Source: Clostridiales bacterium (lineage in GTDB: Bacteria; Bacillota; Clostridia; Lachnospirales; Anaerotignaceae). From it: 5,782 nt of DNA. The stretch covers positions 1 to 5,782 of the forward strand of contig JAJQDF010000058.1 in NCBI GenBank assembly GCA_021202325.1, in the 5' to 3' direction. The notes below the pieces were generated by a model. It worked only from the letters and a program-made list of their open reading frames with translations, was not told the DNA's origin and did no database searches. Every line of letters begins with the position of its first letter. Within the stretch, counting starts at the first letter, position 1. The position numbers and the translations under genes are program-made. Positions 1-5,782 of the stretch are shown here, piece by piece.

Positions 1-11
1 GGTAATAATTT

Positions 12-1145
12 ATGAAAAAATTAGTTACTCGTTTTACCGCCATATCGCTAATGGGAGTATTCCTTTGCTGTACACCGGCAGATGAAGAAACATCTCAGGT
101 TCCAGCACAGGAAGAAGCTTCCGAAGAAGTTGTGGAAATTGACAGAGCCCAAGAGATACTGGACGGCATGACGATGGAAGAAAAGGTCGGCCAAATGTTT
201 TTTGTCCGCTATCCCGACGATGAAACCGCTCCGAACGACGCAAGCGAATATTCACTTGGCGGATACATACTTTTCGGAAAAGATTTTCAGGATAAGACAA
301 CAGCCGATGTCATAAACCAAATACAGGCCTGCCAGGATGCATCCTCCATACCTATGCTAATAGGCGTTGACGAGGAAGGCGGCCTTGTAAACCGTGTGAG
401 CAGGTATACAGAGTTCCGCTCGGAACCCTTCAAGTCTCCTCAGGAGCTGTATGCAGAGGGCGGCTATGAGCTGCTAGTAAGCGACACTGCAGAAAAATGC
501 GAACTCTTAATCTCCCTTGGTATAAACGTAAACTTAGCGCCGGTCTGCGACGTTTCAGAGGGCAGCTCGTCATTCATATATGACAGAACATTCGGCGGCG
601 ATGCTCTGGCAACAAGCGAATATGTTACCGAAGTCGTAAACCAAATGTCAATCAGCGGTATAGGAAGCGTGCTTAAACATTTCCCCGGCTACGGCGACAA
701 CGGCGACACCCACACAGACATTATAGTGGATGACAGAGCCCTTGAAGTATTTGAAAACAGCGATTTTCTGCCCTTTAAGGCCGGAATAGCCGCCGGAGCA
801 AATATGGTTCTTGTATCCCATAACATTGTCAATGCCATGGACAGCGAATATCCGGCTTCACTTTCAACTGAGGTTCACAGAATACTGCGTGAAGACCTGG
901 GCTTTGACGGAGTCATTATGACCGACGACCTTTCCATGGAGGCCATAACATAGTACACAGACGGAGCGGCTGCCGCAGTTCAGGCGGTCAAGGCCGGCAA
1001 CGATATGCTCTGTGTAACCGACTACCAAACTCAGATCCCGGCCGTAATTGAGGCCGTAAACAACGGAGAGATTTCGGAGGAAACAATAAACGCTTCTGCG
1101 AAACGTATAATTCAGATGAAACTAGATTTGGGTATAATCGAATAA
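12..1145 (+). CDS. GH3 beta-N-acetylhexosaminidase (NagZ-type) lipoprotein, interrupted by in-frame TAG at codon 314
   Basis: The product resembles glycoside hydrolase family 3 enzymes that release terminal beta-N-acetylglucosamine from peptidoglycan fragments. Residues 1-20 form a basic start plus hydrophobic segment ending in Cys19-Cys20, followed by an acidic linker (about 23-45), so it is probably exported and lipid-anchored, although the lipobox is not canonical. The GH3 barrel starts near residue 46. Visible motifs are VDEEGG (119-124), LAPVCDV (175-181), RTFGGD (192-197), KHFPGYG (222-228), the NagZ-type Asp-Thr-His dyad (D232, H234) and the nucleophile motif TDDLSM (nucleophile D305). 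Codon 314 is TAG, so conventional translation ends at 953 with 313 residues. The frame continues to TAA at 1143-1145, giving 377 residues, which suits a single-domain secreted GH3 protein. The 313-residue form would lack the last barrel strand and helix. Only 11 bases precede the ATG, so its ribosome site is mostly outside the window. The family call is firm; whether the gene is intact is open. Confidence 0.85.
951..1145 (+). other. In-frame amber codon and 63-codon continuation of the GH3 gene
   Basis: TAG at 951-953 follows Glu-Ala-Ile-Thr, just after the nucleophile motif. The same frame then encodes Tyr-Thr-Asp-Gly-Ala-Ala-Ala-Val, an AVKAGNDML segment, TDYQTQIPAVIEAV and a C-terminal helix ending in LGIIE before TAA. 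This is the usual C-terminal end of single-domain GH3 enzymes: a helix, then the strand carrying AGNDML, then two helices. There is no frameshift or second stop. From memory of related proteins, a Gln, Lys or Glu is expected at position 314, and CAG to TAG is one transition. The preserved frame argues for a recent mutation, a sequence error or readthrough rather than an old decayed gene. Confidence 0.85.
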
Positions 1146-1160
1146 CTTTGTAAAATAAAT

Positions 1161-1216
1161 AGGCCATGCGGTTCTGAGCTTTTTTCAGGACTGCATGGCC
1201 TTGTTTTTGTTTTTTA
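1161..1216. terminator. Strong, probably bidirectional rho-independent terminator between converging genes
   Basis: Bases 1161-1177 pair with 1185-1201 in a 17-bp stem: nine perfect outer pairs (AGGCCATGC with GCATGGCCT), then eight inner pairs with two G-T wobbles, around a 7-base loop (GCTTTTT). On the + strand the stem is followed by a T-rich run (1202-1215) that reaches the last codon of the hydrolase gene on the other strand. On the - strand the stem is followed by a shorter T-rich stretch, the complement of about 1150-1160. It sits 15 bases after the TAA at 1143 and 16 bases before the hydrolase stop in its own direction, so it can end transcripts from both sides. Its place after 1143, not after 953, supports 1145 as the original end of the GH3 gene. 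Confidence 0.9.
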
Positions 1217-1897
1217 TTCTTCTTTGAGAAAGCTCTCAACTATTTTGTTATACTCATTGGGATTTTTCTTTGCCACAAAGTGGTCGCCCTCTATTATTGC
1301 CAGCTTAGAGCCTGCTATGCCCTTATGTATGCGCATTGTTTCGCTTTCCTTTATCAAGTCGTTTGTGCCTGCAATTACAAGGGTTTCGGCCTTAACCTTG
1401 GATAATGATTTTTCCGATATATTAGGATCGTTTACCATAAGTCCTAGCATTTCGGCGTTTTTCCTTGCCTTTTTGTTTTTGGCCGCAAATTTCAAAGCGA
1501 ATTTATAGCCCAATGTTACCGGCACTTGGGCGCTTGGCTTTACGCCCTTTTCGTCAAGGTTTGCGCCGTTTAATATAAGCTTATCCACCATATCGGGATA
1601 TTTTATAGCAAACATAAGCGCTATGTTTCCGCCGTCCGAAAAGCCAAGTATATCGGCCTTTTCTATGCCCATACCGTCCATAAATTTCTTCAGGTCGTCG
1701 GCAAACTGTCTTATTGTGAAGGGCGCCTTGCCCCTGGGCGATTTTCCGTGTCCCCTGGTATCAACGGCAATTACCCATCTGAATTTTGAAAAGGACTCAA
1801 TCTGGTTCACAAAATATGTACCGTCCTCATTGTTTCCGTGGAGCAATATCAGCGGCTTTCCCTCGCCCTTTTCCTCATAGTGAAGTTTTATATCCAT
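1214..1897 (-). CDS. Alpha/beta hydrolase fold protein
   Basis: This is a cytoplasmic single-domain alpha/beta hydrolase of 227 residues, without signal peptide or membrane segment. The full fold signature is visible: the oxyanion-hole HGN (20-22), the DTRGHGKS turn (46-53), the nucleophile elbow GFSDGG with Ser87, the acid Asp180 in AGTND, and His206 in EGDHF. A short basic cap region lies around 130-150. The substrate cannot be predicted: esterases, lactonases, peptidases and haloperoxidase-like enzymes share these motifs. It is the last gene of the four-gene operon. Its ATG lies 14 bases after the stop of the fusion gene, with AGGAG (1905-1909 on the complement) seven bases upstream, so it is probably expressed only with the genes before it. 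It ends in TAA inside the T-run of the shared terminator. Confidence 0.93.
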   Translation of the reverse strand: MDIKLHYEEKGEGKPLILLHGNNEDGTYFVNQIESFSKFRWVIAVDTRGHGKSPRGKAPFTIRQFADDLKKFMDGMGIEKADILGFSDGGNIALMFAIKYPDMVDKLILNGANLDEKGVKPSAQVPVTLGYKFALKFAAKNKKARKNAEMLGLMVNDPNISEKSLSKVKAETLVIAGTNDLIKESETMRIHKGIAGSKLAIIEGDHFVAKKNPNEYNKIVESFLKEE

Positions 1898-1911
1898 TTT
1901 CGTTCTCCTGC

Positions 1912-3222
1912 TTACTTTATATATTCCTCAGCCGTTTCCCTGTATTCGGCTATGGTTTCTTCCATTTCCTTTATCTCCGAGTCCTTAACCTCACGTCTAA
2001 CCTTAGCAGGCATACCTACTACCAGCATTCCGTCATCAATAACGGCATTCTGCGTGACCAGCGCACCGGCTGAAACCATGGCGCCCTTGCCTATTCTTGC
2101 GCCGTTCAAAACAACCGCACCCATACCCACAAGAGCGTTATCCTCTATGGTGCAGGCGTGGAGCAGTGCCCTATGGCCTATTGTGACATTGGAGCCAATT
2201 ATGACATCGGCATTTTCGTAGGTGTCTGTATGTATACAGCACATATCCTGAATATTAGTGTTGTCCCCTATAACAACCTTGCCCATCTCGGCTCTTATGA
2301 CCGTTCCCGGCATAACAACGCAGTTTTCGCCGAAGGTTACATTGCCGTATATGGAACAGTTTTCAAAAATAGTACAGCTTTCCGGAATAACCGGGCTTAC
2401 GCCCTTCCAGCTTCTTACCGTATAATTCGGCCTTATGGCATCTGCGTAGGCTCTCTTTATAACATCAAGCGCCTCCCTGCCCTCGGTTTCAAATCGGCTG
2501 TTGTCGCTTTCGTTGCTGAATGTGCCGTCATAGCCCAGTGATTTTACGGTTTGGAAAATATATTTCAGCTCATCATAATCCTTATCGGTCAGCTGAGGGC
2601 GTGAATAGCCTTCGCCGTATCCGCTAGTGTGGAGATGGACCGTGCGGCTGATGTATTTTTTAACGCAGTCTATACTTTCGCCCGTGGGCTTCAGGTGATA
2701 AAAATCAACTACCATCTTCAAATTGGGGATATCCAGCTCTTCAACGATATTATAAACTCCGTCTATATCCGTTCCGAAATCGCACATATACTTATGCACC
2801 TGTTCGAAAAGTATGGTTATGCCGTATTTTGCAGCAACTTCGGCGGTTATTGTCAAAAACTCCTTGGCCTGCTCGTTGGCCTTTGCTTTATCATAGCCTT
2901 CGGGCAGCTTGCGTATTCCCGGAGCGCCTATTCCCACGGTTTTTACACCGAGGGCGGATGCTCTGAACATTATAAGCTCAGCATAATCCCTTATTTTTGT
3001 CCTGTCAAAGCCTTCACCCACCATTTTCGGCTCAGCCTTGGCATAGGCATTCACCGCAATGCACGGTATAGGTCCGCTCAATATTTTTTCCTTTATCGCT
3101 TCGTATTCCTCATCGGACAGTTCCGACAGCTCTCTGCCGGGTATCTCTATATAGTCATATCCGGCCTCGGCCACATAATCATAAAGCCTTGCCGAAGCAC
3201 AGCAGCCAAATCTCATGGTCAT
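1912..3222 (-). CDS. Fusion protein: sugar-phosphate isomerase/epimerase-like TIM barrel plus gamma-carbonic-anhydrase-like beta-helix
   Basis: A single 436-residue frame joins two whole domains. Residues 1-265 are a xylose isomerase-like (AP endonuclease 2 family) TIM barrel. The expected metal ligands are visible as Glu140 (ILFEQ), Asp173 with His176 (VVDFYH), His198 (VHLHT) and Glu238 (SNESD). Residues about 268-410 are a left-handed beta-helix of hexapeptide repeats of the gamma-carbonic anhydrase/YrdA type. The three metal histidines are seen as His331 (CCIH), His350 (TIGH) and His355 (LLH), together with Arg310 and Gln325, and PAKVRRE closes the helix. A C-terminal amphipathic helix follows. 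The position equivalent to the usual Asp of IRGD is Glu312. The second domain begins where stand-alone homologues would start, but no ATG, GTG or TTG lies there, so it is a true fusion. A second ATG at 3216 is about as good a start as the one at 3222. Barrel substrate and anhydrase activity are unknown. Confidence 0.9.
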   Translation of the reverse strand: MTMRFGCCASARLYDYVAEAGYDYIEIPGRELSELSDEEYEAIKEKILSGPIPCIAVNAYAKAEPKMVGEGFDRTKIRDYAELIMFRASALGVKTVGIGAPGIRKLPEGYDKAKANEQAKEFLTITAEVAAKYGITILFEQVHKYMCDFGTDIDGVYNIVEELDIPNLKMVVDFYHLKPTGESIDCVKKYISRTVHLHTSGYGEGYSRPQLTDKDYDELKYIFQTVKSLGYDGTFSNESDNSRFETEGREALDVIKRAYADAIRPNYTVRSWKGVSPVIPESCTIFENCSIYGNVTFGENCVVMPGTVIRAEMGKVVIGDNTNIQDMCCIHTDTYENADVIIGSNVTIGHRALLHACTIEDNALVGMGAVVLNGARIGKGAMVSAGALVTQNAVIDDGMLVVGMPAKVRREVKDSEIKEMEETIAEYRETAEEYIK

Positions 3223-3223
3223 T

Positions 3224-3231
3224 CTCCCCTC
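3224..3231 (-). promoter_or_regulatory. Ribosome binding site of the TIM barrel-gamma-CA gene
   Basis: The complement reads GAGGGGAG between the XdhC-family stop (TAA, 3232-3234) and the start codon. Its 5' part is about five bases from the ATG at 3222, while its 3' part is seven bases from the ATG at 3216. The site therefore fits both starts; the second gives the more usual MRFG beginning of this barrel family. Confidence 0.6.
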
Positions 3232-4248
3232 TTATTTCTGTTTCTCTCCTTTTTCGCTCTCGGCTCTTGTCAGTATCAGCTCCGCCGCAACGCTTACGGC
3301 AATTTCCGCCGGCGTTACCGCCTTTATGGCAAGCCCTATCGGCGTATGGAGAGTGTCTATTTTTGCTTTGCTTATTCCTGCCTCTATAAGTCTTTCTCTT
3401 GTTATTGCAATTTTTGTCCGGCTTCCTATAACTCCCACATAGGTCAGATCTTTTCTCAGAACCTGGCACAGCACATCAAAGTCTCCGCTGTGGCCGCTGG
3501 TCATTATTACGGCGTAGTCCTCCGGTTTCATCTCTATGTTTTTGTCTATGTCGTTAAAATCTCCGATTATAACTGTGTTTCCCTCAGGGAAGGCCTCAGC
3601 CAATTCCCTGCGTTCCTCATATATTACAACACGAAAATCCAAATGGGACAACAGCGGCGCCAGTTCCTTGGAAACATGTCCTGCTCCGAAAATATACACC
3701 GTTCCCTTTCTTGTCAGCAGTTCGACAAAATACATAGCGCCGCCGCTCTCGAAGGAATACATATTTCCTGTCCAGCCTTCCGCTTCTTCGGCAGAAACCC
3801 CGTCAATAAAACTCACTCCCTCGTTTCTTGAATATGTCCCCATATCCACAGAGTTTTCGCCAACTCGGGTTATTAGCCATGCTTCCTCGTAATTTTCAAT
3901 AAGCTCCAGTACATGGTTTACAAGGGGCGCGTCTTCTTTGGAAAAATATTTGAAGCAGACCTTTACATTGCCGCCGCAAATCATTCCAACGCCCTCAACA
4001 TCGTATTGGCTCATGTCGTAGGCCGCCGTAAATGACAGCTTGTCTTTAAGCGCCTCCAGCGAGCGCAGTTTGCACAGATATTCGGCTCTGCCGCCTCCGA
4101 TGGTTCCCTCTATTGAGCCATCGGCAAACACAAGCATTTTTGCTCCGGCACCCCTGGGGGTTGAGCCCGAGGATGCCGTAATCATGTTGAGCATTACATC
4201 CTGACCGCTGTCAATGGTTTCCTTTATTTTTCTGAATATATTTTCCAA
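3232..4248 (-). CDS. xdhC: XdhC/CoxI-family molybdoenzyme maturation factor
   Basis: XdhC-family proteins bind the molybdenum cofactor and help its sulfuration and insertion into xanthine dehydrogenase-type hydroxylases in the cytoplasm. The 338-residue protein has the N-terminal XdhC/CoxI domain with SSGSTPRGAGAKMLV (26-40), GTIGGG (48-53) and the conserved cysteine motif MICGG (Cys91). A Rossmann domain follows, with IFGAGHVSKEL (186-196), MTSGHSGD (249-256), GVIGSR (272-277) and HTPIGLAIKAVTPAEIAVS (301-319). I place the start at the TTG at 4248, because AGGGGGTG lies five bases before it and homologues begin at this point. Upstream GTG (4275) and ATG (4272) are in frame but have no ribosome site and would put the good one inside the gene. 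It lies 42 bases after pyk and nine before the fusion gene. No molybdoenzyme or cofactor synthesis gene is in the window, so its client is unknown and the symbol is family-level only. Confidence 0.9.
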   Translation of the reverse strand: MENIFRKIKETIDSGQDVMLNMITASSGSTPRGAGAKMLVFADGSIEGTIGGGRAEYLCKLRSLEALKDKLSFTAAYDMSQYDVEGVGMICGGNVKVCFKYFSKEDAPLVNHVLELIENYEEAWLITRVGENSVDMGTYSRNEGVSFIDGVSAEEAEGWTGNMYSFESGGAMYFVELLTRKGTVYIFGAGHVSKELAPLLSHLDFRVVIYEERRELAEAFPEGNTVIIGDFNDIDKNIEMKPEDYAVIMTSGHSGDFDVLCQVLRKDLTYVGVIGSRTKIAITRERLIEAGISKAKIDTLHTPIGLAIKAVTPAEIAVSVAAELILTRAESEKGEKQK

Positions 4249-4253
4249 GCCGA

Positions 4254-4261
4254 CACCCCCT
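4254..4261 (-). promoter_or_regulatory. Ribosome binding site selecting a TTG start for the XdhC-family gene
   Basis: The complement reads AGGGGGTG, five bases before TTG at 4248-4246. It is the only purine-rich site in the pyk-xdhC gap. It overlaps the codons that a longer GTG/ATG-started frame would use, so it decides in favour of the TTG. Confidence 0.7.
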
Positions 4262-4290
4262 GTAAAAAACATCACATCAGCATACTATTT

Positions 4291-5718
4291 TTAATATTTA
4301 AATCCTGCTACCTGAACCTTTATCATGTTTGTTGTTCCCGGGATACCAAGCGGCAGTCCGCAGGTAATAACAGTTGTATCTCCCTTATCTAGATAGCCCA
4401 GCTCCATGGCCTGATCCACACACTTATCAAAGAGCGCAAATGTATCAAACTCATCCTCAACCAGTATTGGAGCAACGCCCCAGACAAGGTTCAGCCTTCT
4501 GCAAAGCTTCTCAGCCGTTGTGCAGGCTATGATATCGCAGCCCGGTCTGTATTTGGCAATATTCTTGGCCGTGGTTCCCGATTTTGTTACGGTAAGCACC
4601 GCTCTGGCGTTCAGGTCATAGGCGGTGGTGCATGTGGCATGACTTATGGCATCCGTAACATTGGGATTGGACTTCCTTTCCTCGCCGAAAAATCTCTTTT
4701 TATAGTTTATGGATTCCTCGGCCTTGGTGGCAATCTTGGCCATTGTCCTTACGGCCTCAACGGGGTATTTGCCCACGGCTGTCTCGCCGGAAAGCATAAT
4801 TGCACCGGTTCCGTCAAACACGGCATTGGCCACATCGGCAGTTTCTGCCCTTGTCGGTCTGGGGTTTTCTATCATAGATTCCAGCATTTGTGTGGCGGTA
4901 ATTGTTGTTTTGCCGGCCTTTGCGGCCTTTTTGATTATCATTTTCTGTATTACCGGCACTTCCTCGTAGGAAATCTCAACACCCATGTCGCCTCTGGCTA
5001 TCATTACTCCGTCGGAAACCTGGAGTATCTCGTCAATGTTCTCAACACCCTGTCTGCTCTCAATTTTAGCTATTATTTCAATGGACGTACAATTTCTTTC
5101 ATCGAGTATTCTTCTAATTTTAAGCACATCTCCGGCAGTTCTTACAAATGATGCCGCTATGAAGTCAAAATCATTGTCAACGGCAAAATTAATATCCTCG
5201 GCATCCTTCTCGCTCATATAGGGCATAGAAACCGCTGTGTCAGGAAGATTTACGCCCTTATTGTTGGACACACGGCCGGGATTAACCACAACGCACTTTA
5301 CATCGGTGTCGTTTTTGCCGATTACCCTAAGCTCAATCAGGCCGTCATCAATAAGCACCCTTGTGCCGATGTTTACATCCTTGGGAAAATCCTGATAGGA
5401 TACGGAAACAACGCTTTCGTCGCCCTCAACTTCCCTTGTTGTCAGTGTGAACTCCGCACCGGCCTCAAGCATTATTGAATTATTCTTGAATCTGCCTACA
5501 CGGATTTCCGGCCCTTTGGTGTCCAATAGAGCCGCCACATATTTATTTTTCTTTTCTCTTATTTCCTTAAGCTCGGCAAGCCTTTTCAAATGCTCGTCAT
5601 AATTTGAATGGGAGAAGTTGAATCTCGCCACATTCATTCCTTCATCTATCATGCCTTCAAGCACCTCAAGGTCATCGGTTGCCGGCCCTAAAGTACATAC
5701 AATCTTTGTTTTTCTCAT
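4291..5718 (-). CDS. pyk: Pyruvate kinase
   Basis: Pyruvate kinase converts phosphoenolpyruvate and ADP to pyruvate and ATP, the last step of glycolysis, in the cytoplasm. The 475-residue protein begins with the typical KTKIVCTLGPAT. It carries ARFNFSHS (Arg32, Asn34, Ser36), LLDTKGPEIR (64-73, Asp66 and Thr67), the B domain (about 70-165), the catalytic lysine in IAKIES (Lys218), the metal ligands Glu220 and Asp244 (ARGDMG), TATQMLESM (274-282) and the C-terminal allosteric-type domain (about 350-475). It has the classical length, without the extra C-terminal phosphohistidine (PEP-utiliser) domain found in many Bacillus and clostridial enzymes. The ATG at 5718 is preferred, with AGGAGG nine bases upstream; an in-frame ATG at 5745 would place that site inside the gene. 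It is the first gene of the operon. The promoter is not clear in the 64 bases that remain upstream. Confidence 0.97.
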   Translation of the reverse strand: MRKTKIVCTLGPATDDLEVLEGMIDEGMNVARFNFSHSNYDEHLKRLAELKEIREKKNKYVAALLDTKGPEIRVGRFKNNSIMLEAGAEFTLTTREVEGDESVVSVSYQDFPKDVNIGTRVLIDDGLIELRVIGKNDTDVKCVVVNPGRVSNNKGVNLPDTAVSMPYMSEKDAEDINFAVDNDFDFIAASFVRTAGDVLKIRRILDERNCTSIEIIAKIESRQGVENIDEILQVSDGVMIARGDMGVEISYEEVPVIQKMIIKKAAKAGKTTITATQMLESMIENPRPTRAETADVANAVFDGTGAIMLSGETAVGKYPVEAVRTMAKIATKAEESINYKKRFFGEERKSNPNVTDAISHATCTTAYDLNARAVLTVTKSGTTAKNIAKYRPGCDIIACTTAEKLCRRLNLVWGVAPILVEDEFDTFALFDKCVDQAMELGYLDKGDTTVITCGLPLGIPGTTNMIKVQVAGFKY

Positions 5719-5727
5719 ATCTGTCTT

Positions 5728-5733
5728 CCTCCT
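5728..5733 (-). promoter_or_regulatory. Ribosome binding site of pyk
   Basis: The complement reads a perfect AGGAGG, nine bases before the ATG at 5718. It falls within the codons of the longer in-frame possibility starting at 5745, which rules that start out in practice. Confidence 0.85.
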
Positions 5734-5782
5734 AATGTCATACATTTGTGCAGTATTTTTAGTTATACAATCTCACCTGTAT

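Noticed and set aside
966..976. A small GCGG/CCGC hairpin 12 bases after the TAG, considered as a readthrough or PYLIS-like element
   Set aside because: It has only four base pairs and a 3-base loop, and the right arm could pair equally well with 984-987. It is too weak to support a recoding signal, and a GH3 glycosidase is not a known pyrrolysine protein.
988..1239. An 83-codon - strand open frame across the end of the GH3 gene and the terminator
   Set aside because: It crosses the 17-bp terminator hairpin and lies opposite conserved GH3 C-terminal codons, so it is not a credible gene.
2629..3831. A 400-codon open frame on the + strand, opposite the fusion and XdhC-family genes
   Set aside because: It runs antisense to two genes with strong family motifs, its translation is rich in Cys, Tyr, His and Ser without any recognisable domain, and no ribosome site is evident. 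It is a shadow of the coding strand's codon use.
4249..4290. A possible terminator or separate promoter in the pyk-xdhC gap
   Set aside because: No hairpin with a T-run and no convincing -35/-10 pair is visible in these 42 bases; only a ribosome site can be supported.
4639..5151. A 170-codon + strand open frame within pyk
   Set aside because: It is antisense to highly conserved pyruvate kinase core sequence and shows no domain or start signal of its own.
5719..5745. A nine-codon N-terminal extension of pyk starting at 5745
   Set aside because: It covers the perfect AGGAGG, has no ribosome site of its own, and pyruvate kinases normally start at the RKTKIVCTLGP segment.
5762..5767. A TATAAC hexamer on the - strand as a -10 box for pyk
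   Set aside because: The position is plausible, but any -35 box would fall at or beyond the window edge and AT-rich hexamers are common here, so I do not list it as a promoter.

Overview
The window looks like chromosomal DNA of an anaerobic Firmicute of the class Clostridia, probably close to Lachnospiraceae. The reasons are the moderate GC content (judged by eye), purine-rich Shine-Dalgarno sites, frequent ATA isoleucine codons, a secreted single-domain GH3 hexosaminidase and an XdhC-family protein. No marker gene fixes the genus. Gene density is high: the largest gap between genes is about 70 bases, and no RNA gene, mobile element or CRISPR array is visible.

Left part, + strand (12-1145): a predicted lipoprotein of glycoside hydrolase family 3 (NagZ-type beta-N-acetylhexosaminidase). 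Its reading frame is interrupted by one in-frame TAG at 951-953, nine codons after the catalytic nucleophile. The same frame then runs on for 63 codons of clearly family-like sequence to a TAA at 1143. A strong hairpin terminator at 1161-1216 follows that TAA and appears to serve the converging genes on both strands.

Right part, - strand (5718 down to 1214): four tightly spaced genes that look like one operon. In transcription order they are pyruvate kinase (pyk), an XdhC/CoxI-family molybdoenzyme maturation factor, a two-domain protein fusing a sugar-phosphate isomerase/epimerase-like TIM barrel to a gamma-carbonic-anhydrase-like left-handed beta-helix, and a small alpha/beta hydrolase. Spacings between genes are 42, 9 and 14 bases with no terminator between them.

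How they fit together: pyk is core glycolysis. The other three operon members are accessory enzymes whose substrates cannot be read from the sequence, and no molybdoenzyme is present for the XdhC protein to serve. The GH3 enzyme would act outside the membrane on cell-wall N-acetylglucosamine. The two points most worth a second look are the TAG-interrupted GH3 gene (fresh nonsense mutation, sequence error or amber readthrough) and the TIM barrel-gamma-CA fusion. I see no complete new defence or mobile system here.
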